The position numbers and the translations under genes are program-made. From contig CAVPDQ010000008.1 of NCBI GenBank assembly GCA_963702685.1, positions 309,171-373,170 on the forward strand: a DNA stretch of 64,000 nucleotides, in the 5' to 3' direction. Source of the stretch: AP-15 sp963702685. Its GTDB lineage: Bacteria > Pseudomonadota > Alphaproteobacteria > ATCC43930 > CGMCC-115725. A model generated the notes under the pieces. That model was not told the origin of the DNA. It did not search any database and worked only from the letters and a program-made list of their open reading frames with translations. Of the stretch, positions 48,444-56,104 are shown piece by piece; the first letter of the stretch is position 1, and each line of letters opens with the position of its first letter.

Positions 48444-50084
48444 TCAGCTCCCCGAAAAGCGCACCGGCACCGGCCGGACGCGCCCTTCGGCCACCCATTG
48501 CTGCAGCTCGCGCTTGAGGATTTTGCCGGTCGCGGTGAGCGGCAGCTCCGGCAGCTCCAGGATCAATTCGGGCATGTCGTAGCGCGCGAGCCCCGCCTGA
48601 TCGAGCTGACCCAGCAGCGCTGTCGGGTCGAGCGCTGTCTCCGGCCGCGCCACGATTGCGAGGCAAACCCGCTCGCCGAGCCGCGGATCCGGCACCCCAA
48701 AGGCCGCCGCCTTGTCGATCCCGGCGCCCTGCACCGCCAGTGTCTCGATGCGGCCGGCATGGATGTTGCGCCCGCCGCGAATGATGACGTCTTTCTTGCG
48801 GCCGGTGACATGCAGATAGCCGGCTTCGTCGAGCCAGCCGAGATCGCCGGTCATAAACCAGCCCTCTCTATTGAAAGCCGCTTCGGTCGCGGCCTGGTCG
48901 TCGAAATAGCCGAGCATCAGGCTGGCGCCGCGACCGCCGATCTCACCGATTTCGCCCGGACCGGCCTCGATATCGGGCTCGCTGTCGCGCCAGATGCGGA
49001 GCTCGTAGCCGGCGCAAGCGCGGCCGCAGGTGCCGGCGATCCGCTCGGGTGGATCGTCCGGCCTCGTATATTGGTGCGAGCAAGTTTCGGTCATGCCGTA
49101 GCCGGTCTGCGGGGTGACGCCATGGCCGATCAATTCGGCGACCACCGCGGGCGGCACCGTGGCGCCGGAGATGCGAAAACCGCGCACCGCGCCGAGCCGT
49201 TGCGCCCCGCGCTCGCGCATTTCGGCGAGGAGATCGATCGCGTGGGTCGGCACGCCGAACAGAAACCCGGCGCCGGTTTCCGCCAAGCGGTCGAGCAGGC
49301 TGGCGCCGCGCGGCAGGTCGTGAACCACCAGCTCGCCACCGCCGGCGAGCGCGGTGATCAGCGCGCCAAGGCCGAGATTGTGGCTGAGCGGGCTCAGCGT
49401 GTAGAGCGTCGCCCGTTCGAGCCGCCAATCACGCACCATCATCCGCGCCGTGGCGAGCAACGTGTTGTCGCTGTGCAGGACGCCTTTCGGCGCCCCCGTC
49501 GTGCCCGAAGTAAAGGCCAAATACATGATTTGGTTCGGGTCGTTGCCGATCGATGCCTCGCGGGCGGGTGCCGGGAGGCTGGCGAGCGGCGCGGCGGCGG
49601 CGGGATCCACCGGCCAGGCGCAGCGCAGAAACTCGCGGTCCGAGAGCGCGGCGAAAATGTCGTGGCGGTCGGCGTCGATGCCATAGCCAGGCTGCGCGAC
49701 AAGCGCCGCCGCGCGCATGCGGTCGACGAGGGCGGCGATCTCGGCGACCCGGTGGTCGCGGTGCAATGACGGGCAAAAGACAAAGCCGCTGCGCGAGCAC
49801 GCCAGGAGCGCCACCGCGGTTTCGACCCGGCTCGGCAGCCACACCGCCACGCGCTGTCCCGGCCGCACACCCTGCTCCTCGAGATGGGCGGCCAGCCGGT
49901 CGGCAGACTGGACCAATTCGACATAGGTCAGGCGCCGGCTCCGATCGCGCACGGCAAAGGCATCGGGCGTCGCGCGGGCGTGCCGCGCGGCCAGACGATA
50001 GATCGTCTCGTGGCCCCAAAACCCGGCCGCGGTATGCTCGGCCACCGTCGTTGCATTCAGCAGTGTCAACAGGCCCTGATGCAT
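48444..50084 (-). CDS. AMP-dependent acyl-CoA synthetase/ligase
   Basis: 546 residues from ATG 50084. AMP-binding motif LAFTSGTTGAPKGVLHSDN (residues about 189-207), TGYGMTETCSH (about 330-340), GWFMTGDLGWLDEAGYLHVT (about 412-431), GRKKDVIIRGGRNIHAG, and the catalytic lysine in PLTATGKILKRELQQ (about 515-529). It activates a carboxylic acid as the CoA thioester; chain or ring specificity is not evident. Cotranscribed with the MDR reductase, suggesting fatty or aromatic acid catabolism. Confidence 0.92.
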   Translation of the reverse strand: MHQGLLTLLNATTVAEHTAAGFWGHETIYRLAARHARATPDAFAVRDRSRRLTYVELVQSADRLAAHLEEQGVRPGQRVAVWLPSRVETAVALLACSRSGFVFCPSLHRDHRVAEIAALVDRMRAAALVAQPGYGIDADRHDIFAALSDREFLRCAWPVDPAAAAPLASLPAPAREASIGNDPNQIMYLAFTSGTTGAPKGVLHSDNTLLATARMMVRDWRLERATLYTLSPLSHNLGLGALITALAGGGELVVHDLPRGASLLDRLAETGAGFLFGVPTHAIDLLAEMRERGAQRLGAVRGFRISGATVPPAVVAELIGHGVTPQTGYGMTETCSHQYTRPDDPPERIAGTCGRACAGYELRIWRDSEPDIEAGPGEIGEIGGRGASLMLGYFDDQAATEAAFNREGWFMTGDLGWLDEAGYLHVTGRKKDVIIRGGRNIHAGRIETLAVQGAGIDKAAAFGVPDPRLGERVCLAIVARPETALDPTALLGQLDQAGLARYDMPELILELPELPLTATGKILKRELQQWVAEGRVRPVPVRFSGS

Positions 50085-50192
50085 GCGGCTCCCCGCCTCA
50101 AACCGGCAGGTCCGACCGGGCCGGCATGTCCGGCCGGGTCGGCGGATGGCCGATCAACGAGCGTGCCGCCGAGGCAAAGCCATGCCCGCCCA

Positions 50193-52529
50193 TCATGACC
50201 CGCTCCCACCGGCAGGGGCGCGGAGCAGCGCCATGATCCGCTGCGGCGTCATCGGCAGCTGCGTTACCGCGCCATTGATACCGAGCGCGTCGTCGATCGC
50301 CGCCGCGATCGCGGCCCCGGCCCCGGTAATGCCGCCTTCGCCGACGCTTTTGATGCCGAGCGGGTGGCGCGGGCTCGGTGCATCCTCGGTCAGCAAGACT
50401 TCGACCGGCGGCATGTCCGACGCCCGCGGCAGCGCGTAATCGGCGAAGCTGGCAGCGAGCGGCTCGCCGTGCTCGTCGTAGCGGAACTCCTCGAGCAAGG
50501 CGCCGCCCAGCCCCTGTGCGAAACCGCCGACCAGCTGGCCCTCGACCATCATCGGATTGATCGCCCGGCCGATGTCATAGGCGAGCAGAACCCGCTCGGC
50601 TGCCGCCGCTCCGGTGTCGCGATCGATTCGGATAACGGCGATTTGCACCCCATAGGGATAGGTCATGTGCTCGGCCCGGTACCAGCCCTCGGCGCCGAGC
50701 CCCGGCTCGCGGTCGCCGAGGAGCGGCGAATCCGGCGCCAAATGACGAGCGATGTCGCCGAGGGCGATCGAAGGCCCGTGCGGCCGGCCGCGGTGCACCA
50801 CCATGCCGTCGCGGATGTCGAGCTCCGCCGCATCGGCCTGGAGCAGCGCTGCCGCCATCTCCAGCGCCTTGGCGCGCAATTTCACCGCCGCTATATGGGT
50901 GGCGCCGCCGGTCATCACCGAAGCGCGCGAAGCATGGGCGCCGATGCCGTAGGGGATGCGGTCGGTCTGGCCGCGCACCACCCGCACCCGGCGGTAATCG
51001 ACGCCGAGCGCTGCGGCGCAGATCTGCGCCATGGCGGTCTGAAACCCTTGCCCGACCGACGAGCCGCCGGTCACCAGCTCGACGGCGCCGGTAGGGTCGA
51101 TATGCACCCGGACCCCGTCCATCGGCCCGAGCCCGCCCTTTTCGACAAAGACCGCAATCCCGGCCCCAACCAACTCGCCGGCCGCGCGGCGACTATGGAG
51201 CCCGGCTTGCAGCGCCACCCAGTCGATTTTTGCCAGCGCCTTGTCGAGCAGCGAGGAATAATCGCCGGAATCGTAGATGATCCGATCGCCGAGCGCCGTC
51301 AGCGGCCGGTGGAACGGCATCTCGGCGGCGGCGATAAGATTGCGCCGGCGCACCGTGACGCGGTCGAGGCCGAGCCGGTCGGCGACGGCGTCGATCAGGC
51401 GCTCACGCACAAAGCTGCCCTCGAACCGGCCGGGCGCCCGATAAGTCGCCGCCGGTGTTTTGTTGGTCAGCCGGAAACGGCCGATCGCGCGAAAGGCGGG
51501 AATGCGATAGGGGCCGGGCAGCATGCTGATGGTCAATTCGAGGACGCGGGCGCCATGGGTGCGCACATAGGCGCCCTGGTCGAGCCAGAACTCGTCTTCG
51601 AGAGCCAAGACCCGGCCGTCGGCATCGACCGCGGCGCGCACATGATGCTGCTGCTGGCGCGAATGGTTCGAAGCCATCAAATGCTCGCGCCGGTCCTCGA
51701 TCCATTTGACCGGTCGGCCGAGCCGCAAGGCCGCGAGGCAAACCAGGAAATCCTCGGGATAGAGCTCGCCGCGCGCGCCGAACCCGCCGCCGGTGTTTCC
51801 TTCGCGCAACACCACCCCGGCGAGGCTGCGGCCGAACATCCGGGCGAGCGCGTCGCGGTTGCGGTGCGGCACCTTGGCGGCGCCATGGAGCTCCAGCACA
51901 TCCTGCGAGGCGTCGTAGCAGGCGAGGGCACCCCGCGTTTCGAGCGGCACCGCGCCATGCCGGCCGATCGCCAGATCGAGCGCGATGACGGCATGTGCGG
52001 TTGCGAACGCCGCATCGACCTCGCCGTAGGCGGCGCGCAGCACCGTCGCCTCGGTCGACAGCCCCGGCGCGAAATTGCCGGGTGGGGCCTCGGCGTCGAG
52101 CAGCGGCAAGAGCTCCTCGGCCTCGATCGACACCAGCGCGGCAGCGTCCTCGGCGAGCTCCGGCTTGGTTGCGAACACGGCCGCCACCGGCTCGCCGACA
52201 TAGCGCATCCGGTCGCGCGCCAGGATCGGCTGTCGATAGGGGCGCAGCCCCTCGCCCGCCGGATCGCGAAAATCGATCGGCGGCAGATCGGCAATGTCGG
52301 CACCGGTCCACACCGCGGCCACTCCCGGCGCCGAAGCTGCTGCGGCGGTGCCGACACCGCGCAGCACGGCATGCGCCCAGGGCGAGCGCACGATGCGCAT
52401 ATGCAGCTGGTGAGGAAAATCGATGTCGCCGACAAACCGGCCGCGCCCGCATAAGAGCGGCGGATCTTCGAGCCGCGCCACCGAGCGGCCGACGAGCGGC
52501 CCGATCGAGGGGTCCAGATCCAGCTTCAG
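50193..52529 (-). CDS. Xanthine dehydrogenase-family molybdopterin-binding subunit (CoxL-like)
   Basis: 778 residues if started at CTG 52529, which has GGGAGG exactly seven bases upstream; the frame is open to ATG 52736, but that leader is low-complexity, and a GTG slightly downstream is another option. N-terminal IGPLVGRSVARLEDPPLLCG RGRF-type opening is the CoxL-family start. NTGGGFGARGELYPED, TYRAPGRFEGSFVRERLIDA and GEGGITGAGAAIAAAIDDAL (late, catalytic glutamate) line the Mo-cofactor site. The partner iron-sulfur and FAD subunits are absent on both sides, so the reductive partner is unknown. Confidence 0.87.
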   Translation of the reverse strand: MKLDLDPSIGPLVGRSVARLEDPPLLCGRGRFVGDIDFPHQLHMRIVRSPWAHAVLRGVGTAAAASAPGVAAVWTGADIADLPPIDFRDPAGEGLRPYRQPILARDRMRYVGEPVAAVFATKPELAEDAAALVSIEAEELLPLLDAEAPPGNFAPGLSTEATVLRAAYGEVDAAFATAHAVIALDLAIGRHGAVPLETRGALACYDASQDVLELHGAAKVPHRNRDALARMFGRSLAGVVLREGNTGGGFGARGELYPEDFLVCLAALRLGRPVKWIEDRREHLMASNHSRQQQHHVRAAVDADGRVLALEDEFWLDQGAYVRTHGARVLELTISMLPGPYRIPAFRAIGRFRLTNKTPAATYRAPGRFEGSFVRERLIDAVADRLGLDRVTVRRRNLIAAAEMPFHRPLTALGDRIIYDSGDYSSLLDKALAKIDWVALQAGLHSRRAAGELVGAGIAVFVEKGGLGPMDGVRVHIDPTGAVELVTGGSSVGQGFQTAMAQICAAALGVDYRRVRVVRGQTDRIPYGIGAHASRASVMTGGATHIAAVKLRAKALEMAAALLQADAAELDIRDGMVVHRGRPHGPSIALGDIARHLAPDSPLLGDREPGLGAEGWYRAEHMTYPYGVQIAVIRIDRDTGAAAAERVLLAYDIGRAINPMMVEGQLVGGFAQGLGGALLEEFRYDEHGEPLAASFADYALPRASDMPPVEVLLTEDAPSPRHPLGIKSVGEGGITGAGAAIAAAIDDALGINGAVTQLPMTPQRIMALLRAPAGGSGS

Positions 52530-52725
52530 CGGCTTGCCTCCCGGAGCTCGGCCATACCTTGGGTGTCGAAGATACCCTGGAAATCCGGCGCTGCAACACC
52601 GAGCGGCAAGCCCGCCTGCGTGGTGACGGCGCACCGATGGAGATGACCGGCGGGAGATGATAGTCTCGGCAATGTTTTGTGGCGGTGCGGTCACCTGGAT
52701 TGTTGCCGCCGCGGGGGGGGGCAGC

Positions 52726-53205
52726 ATGAATTTCAAAACCGCGGCGCCGCTGTTGGCGGTGCTCGCATTCGCCGGCGCAAAACCGGCGAGCGCTCAGGGG
52801 ATTTCCGGCAAGTATGCGATCATTCTGCAAACCGCCTGCCAGGCCATAGTATCCGGCGCCGCGATTCTCAAGCCGGGCAGCGTCAGCAGCTCGGTCGGCC
52901 TCGCCGATTTCACGCCGGACGCCAAAAACCACTACAAAGGAATCGTAGATATCGATGAGACAGTGGTCGGCGGCCCGCCGATCGCTGCCAAGGCCGGCAG
53001 CATCCGGGAAACCCCGCTGCACTCGACCGTTGCTTATTCGAATACGGCGACGACGCTGACAATCAACGGCACACGCTATAATGCGATTTACACGAAGGTG
53101 CAAAATGGCATCGCCGAACGGGTGTTCTTTAACGGCACCGCGGCCGAGGGCAAGTTTCGCAATACATGCGCGGTATCAGGGACGCTGCGGGCCGTGACCG
53201 GCTGA
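52726..53205 (+). CDS. Secreted hypothetical protein
   Basis: 159 residues from ATG 52726, preceded by a run of nine G (a purine-rich binding site); the frame is open 69 bases further up. Signal peptide about 1-23 (MNFKTAAPLLAVLAFAGAKP). The mature part has two cysteines (LQTACQA, RNTCAV) and a beta-rich look with many Thr/Val. No family recognised. 23 bases before the RidA-like gene on the same strand. Upstream gap 52530-52725 is divergent promoter space. Confidence 0.6.
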   Translation: MNFKTAAPLLAVLAFAGAKPASAQGISGKYAIILQTACQAIVSGAAILKPGSVSSSVGLADFTPDAKNHYKGIVDIDETVVGGPPIAAKAGSIRETPLHSTVAYSNTATTLTINGTRYNAIYTKVQNGIAERVFFNGTAAEGKFRNTCAVSGTLRAVTG

Positions 53206-53228
53206 GGCGACAAGCGGGAGAAGCCACT

Positions 53229-54506
53229 ATGCCGGGGCTCGAGGTCAAATCGGTAGACAAGCTGCTGGGCACGCCGGTCGCCTATGCCTATGCGGTCAAG
53301 GCGGGGCCATGGATTTTCTTGACCGGGCACGAGGCCTTCGAGCTCGACAGCGGTGTGCCGGCGGAGGTGGCGGGCCCCGCGGGCTTCCCGCTTTACGGCC
53401 GGTCGCGCAGCCGGCGCGAGGCCGATTTTATCCTGCGGCGGATGCGAGGCATCCTGCGGGAAATGGGGGCCGACCTCACGAACGCGGTGCGCCTCGACCA
53501 GTACTACCCGACCCCAAAGGCGGTCCATCCCTATCATCTGGCGCGGCACGCCGAATTCGGCGACTACATCCCGCCGAGCACCTCGGTGGTCATGGAGCGC
53601 TGCTTTGGCGCCGACACGACAATATCGACCTCGTTGATCGCCGCGGCACCGGGGCCGGGATACGAGATCCGCAAGATTTATCCGCCGGGCGTCGCTTCGT
53701 CGCCGAGCTCGGGCTTTGTCCCTGCCGTCGTCTGCAACGAGTTTGTCTTTGTCGCGGGGCAGATGGCCCACAATAGCGGGCATGGGCTCGACCCGCGGGC
53801 GCAAATTCTCGCGCACTCGGCCTGGGCCGAAAGCGCGATCCGCAAGCAGACCGAATTTCTGATCACGCACAAGCTCGAGCCAGCGCTCGCGGCGGCGGGC
53901 TCGTCGCTCGCACAATCGCTCAAGGCGCAAATTTACCTGGCCAATCTCGAAGACTTTCCCGATTGCCTCGATGTCTGGACCCGACACTTTGCCGGCATTC
54001 CCTGCGCCGTGACCGTGGTGCCGACCAAATCTTTTGCCACTGCCGGCGGGATTATCGAAATCAATCTGCTGGCGTTGACCAATACCGCGGCGCGCAAAAA
54101 GGAAGTGATCGAGACCGACATTCCCGGCATGGCCAGCTATGGGCCGGCGATCAAGGCCGGTGAATTTTTGCTGCCATCGGGGCTGATGGCGATCGACGGC
54201 AACGGGGAGGTGGCCGGCAGTGCCTTGTCGGCGGGGTTTGCCGGATTGTCGCATGCCGGCTGCGCCCAAGCCGCTGTGGTGTACGACTATGCCGAAGCGT
54301 TGTGCCGGGCGGCCGGCGCGTCGATGGCGAACCTGCTGCGCGCCCAATATTTCGTCTCCGACGTGACGGCGTTCGCCGGGGTTGCCATGGAATGGGCGGC
54401 GCGGTTTGGCGCACGGCCGCATCCGTTCCTATGTGTCCAGACTCCGGCGATGCCGGCGGCGGGCTTGGCGCTGATCGCCGATTTCTGGATTTCCACATCG
54501 GCGTAG
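53229..54506 (+). CDS. Three-domain RidA/YjgF-like fusion protein
   Basis: 425 residues from ATG 53229. Three chorismate-mutase-like RidA units in tandem: about 15-145 (VKAGPWIFLTGHEAFELDSG ... ADLTNAVRLDQYYPTPK), about 160-290 (VCNEFVFVAGQMAHNSGHGL ... SLKAQIYLANLEDFPD) and about 300-420 (IKAGEFLLPSGLMAIDGNGE ... NLLRAQYFVSDVTAFAGVAM). Each keeps the family outline, but the arginine that binds the imino-acid carboxylate in RidA is not at the expected place in any unit (PPSTSVV, IPCAVTVV, RPHPFLCV). Typical RidA is about 125 residues and forms a trimer; this may be a covalent pseudo-trimer. Confidence 0.75.
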   Translation: MPGLEVKSVDKLLGTPVAYAYAVKAGPWIFLTGHEAFELDSGVPAEVAGPAGFPLYGRSRSRREADFILRRMRGILREMGADLTNAVRLDQYYPTPKAVHPYHLARHAEFGDYIPPSTSVVMERCFGADTTISTSLIAAAPGPGYEIRKIYPPGVASSPSSGFVPAVVCNEFVFVAGQMAHNSGHGLDPRAQILAHSAWAESAIRKQTEFLITHKLEPALAAAGSSLAQSLKAQIYLANLEDFPDCLDVWTRHFAGIPCAVTVVPTKSFATAGGIIEINLLALTNTAARKKEVIETDIPGMASYGPAIKAGEFLLPSGLMAIDGNGEVAGSALSAGFAGLSHAGCAQAAVVYDYAEALCRAAGASMANLLRAQYFVSDVTAFAGVAMEWAARFGARPHPFLCVQTPAMPAAGLALIADFWISTSA

Positions 54507-54578
54507 GCGCCATCCGCCGCGGCGCGGACAACGCGGGCCTCGCGCGTGGCTCCGACGGCTTGCAGGCAGGGTTGACCG

Positions 54579-54599
54579 CGCGGCCGCATAGCGGCCGCG
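54579..54599. terminator. GC hairpin after the RidA-like gene
   Basis: CGCGGCCGC ATA GCGGCCGCG, a perfect 9-bp stem with 3-base loop, 72 bases past the RidA-like stop and about 80 bases before the first CRISPR repeat. No T-tract. It may end transcription of the RidA-like gene. The rest of 54507-54677 shows no gene. Confidence 0.4.
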
Positions 54600-54677
54600 A
54601 CCGACACTCGTTCACAGCAGCGATTTGACGCCGGTTGCCGGCACTGCCGATTTCACCGTCCCTGACCCTTGATGAGG

Positions 54678-54860
54678 CCAATAATGAGGCCGAGGCGCGA
54701 GCGCCTCGGATGGTGCTTGCGTCAGTGACGATGGCCAGAACCAGAGGGTCGGCTTCAATGAGGCCGAGGCGCGAGCGCCTCGGATGGCCGAAGTCGAACG
54801 CTACGACAAAGCCCATGGCGACATGCTTCAATGAGGCCGAGGCACGAGCGCCTCGGATGG
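54678..54860 (-). CRISPR. CRISPR array, leader-distal part (3 repeats, 2 intact spacers)
   Basis: Repeats at 54678-54713, 54752-54787 and 54825-54860, spacers of 38 and 37 bp. The first repeat has lost its outer five bases (CCAAT instead of GCTTC), and the third has one mismatch (GGCACGAG for GGCGCGAG). The repeat unit is the same as in the array at 56105-59295. The spacer after the third repeat is interrupted by the IS630 element; joined across it, CATGC plus TA plus the 29 bases at 56076-56104 make one 36-bp spacer. End-degenerate repeats mark the old, leader-distal end of an array. Confidence 0.93.
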
Positions 54861-54867
54861 CATGCTA

Positions 54868-56073
54868 GTGTAGTGTCTCATGCAAACATTTACAATCAGT
54901 CATGCTGCGGCAACGGCGGCATTTGCAGGGTCGCTCTGCCGCGGTTGACCTTGCGGATGATGTCGTTGGCGGATTTCGTCCAGACGAAAGGCTTCGGGTC
55001 GGCATTGTTGCGTTCGATGTAGTCGTAGATGGCGCGTTCGAGTTGCGGCACGCTGGTGAATACCCCGCGGCGGATCCGCTCGGTGGTGATCTTGGCGAAC
55101 CAGCGCTCGACCAGGTTCAGCCAGGATGACGATGTCGGAATGAAGTGGAGGTGGAAGCGCGGGTGGTTGGCGATCCAGTCCTTGACTTCCTGTTTTTTGT
55201 GGGTCGCGTAGTTGTCGGCAATGCAGTGGATGTCGAGAGCTTTCGGGGTGCTGCGGTCGATGGCTTTGAGAAACCTGAGAAACTCCTGATGGCGATGCCG
55301 CGCCATGCAGCGCCCGATGACCGCGCCTTTGAGGACGTCGAGCGCGGCGAACAAGGTCGTCGTGCCCCCGGCTTTCGCTCGGGGCAGGCTATTGCGTTTA
55401 TAGTCGTGCGTCATGGTTCCGGCCCGTCCCTTCTTCATCGGCAGACCGGGCTGGGTGCGATCAAGCGCCTTGAATCTGGCTCTTTTCGTCGATGCAGAAC
55501 ACCAGCGCGTGCTCGGGCGGGTTCATATAGAGGCCAACCACATCCTCCAGCTTCGCGATGAAATCGGGATCGTTCGACAGCTTGAACGTCTTGAGCAGAT
55601 GCGGCTTCAAGCCGTTGGCATGCCAGACGCGTTGCACCGACGCCTTGCTGACGCCGCAGGCCTTGGCCATGCGGCCGCAACTCCACTGCGTGGCGTGCTC
55701 CGGAGCGCTTTGCGTCCGGGTGATGATCTCGGCGGCCTTGGCGACGCGCCAACGGCGCAAAACTCCGCCCGCGCGGACGGTCGCCCGCAAGCGCTTTGAC
55801 GCCGCCTTCGGCAAAGCGCCGCCGCCAATCGATCACGGTCGGTCGCGATGTGTTGAGTTCCCTGGCCAGCGCGTTGTTCGACTGGCCGTCCGCCGCACCG
55901 AGAATAATCCGCGCCCGCAACGCGATGCGCTGCTCCGTCTTGCCGGACCGGACCAGCCGTTCGAGTTCTCGCCTGGCCTCAGGGGTTACCGCCAATGCCG
56001 CATTGCTCTCCCACATGCCGGGCAGCTTAACCCGCGCAATCCCTGTTGTAAAGCTTTGCGTGAGACACTACAC
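54868..56073. mobile_element. IS630-family insertion sequence inside a CRISPR spacer
   Basis: 1206 bp with perfect 13-bp terminal inverted repeats GTGTAGTGTCTCA, flanked on both sides by TA (54866-54867 and 56074-56075), the target duplicated by IS630/Tc1-type elements. Including TA and one more base the ends read CTAGTGTAGTGTCTCA in inverted orientation. It holds one frameshifted transposase gene on the minus strand. The flanks restore a normal-length spacer, proving insertion into an existing array. Confidence 0.95.
54896..56016 (-). pseudogene. IS630 transposase, two frameshifts
   Basis: Three overlapping minus-strand frames make one IS630 transposase. Part 1 (from ATG 56016) has the helix-turn-helix ALARELNTSRPTVIDWRRRF and runs to about 55755. 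Part 2 (MAKACGVSKASVQRVWHANG and the first catalytic aspartate in VFCIDEKSQIQ) runs to about 55470. Part 3 (TLFAALDVLKGAVIGRCMAR, second aspartate in IADNYATHK, glutamate in NLVERWFAK) runs to 54896. The second shift is one extra G in the GGCGCT after the ATTCAA codons. All DDE residues are present, but two shifts argue against a single active product; programmed shifting is known in some IS630 members. Confidence 0.85.
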
Positions 56074-56104
56074 TAGCGTCCAACACTAACCCGCCAGACC
56101 CAAA

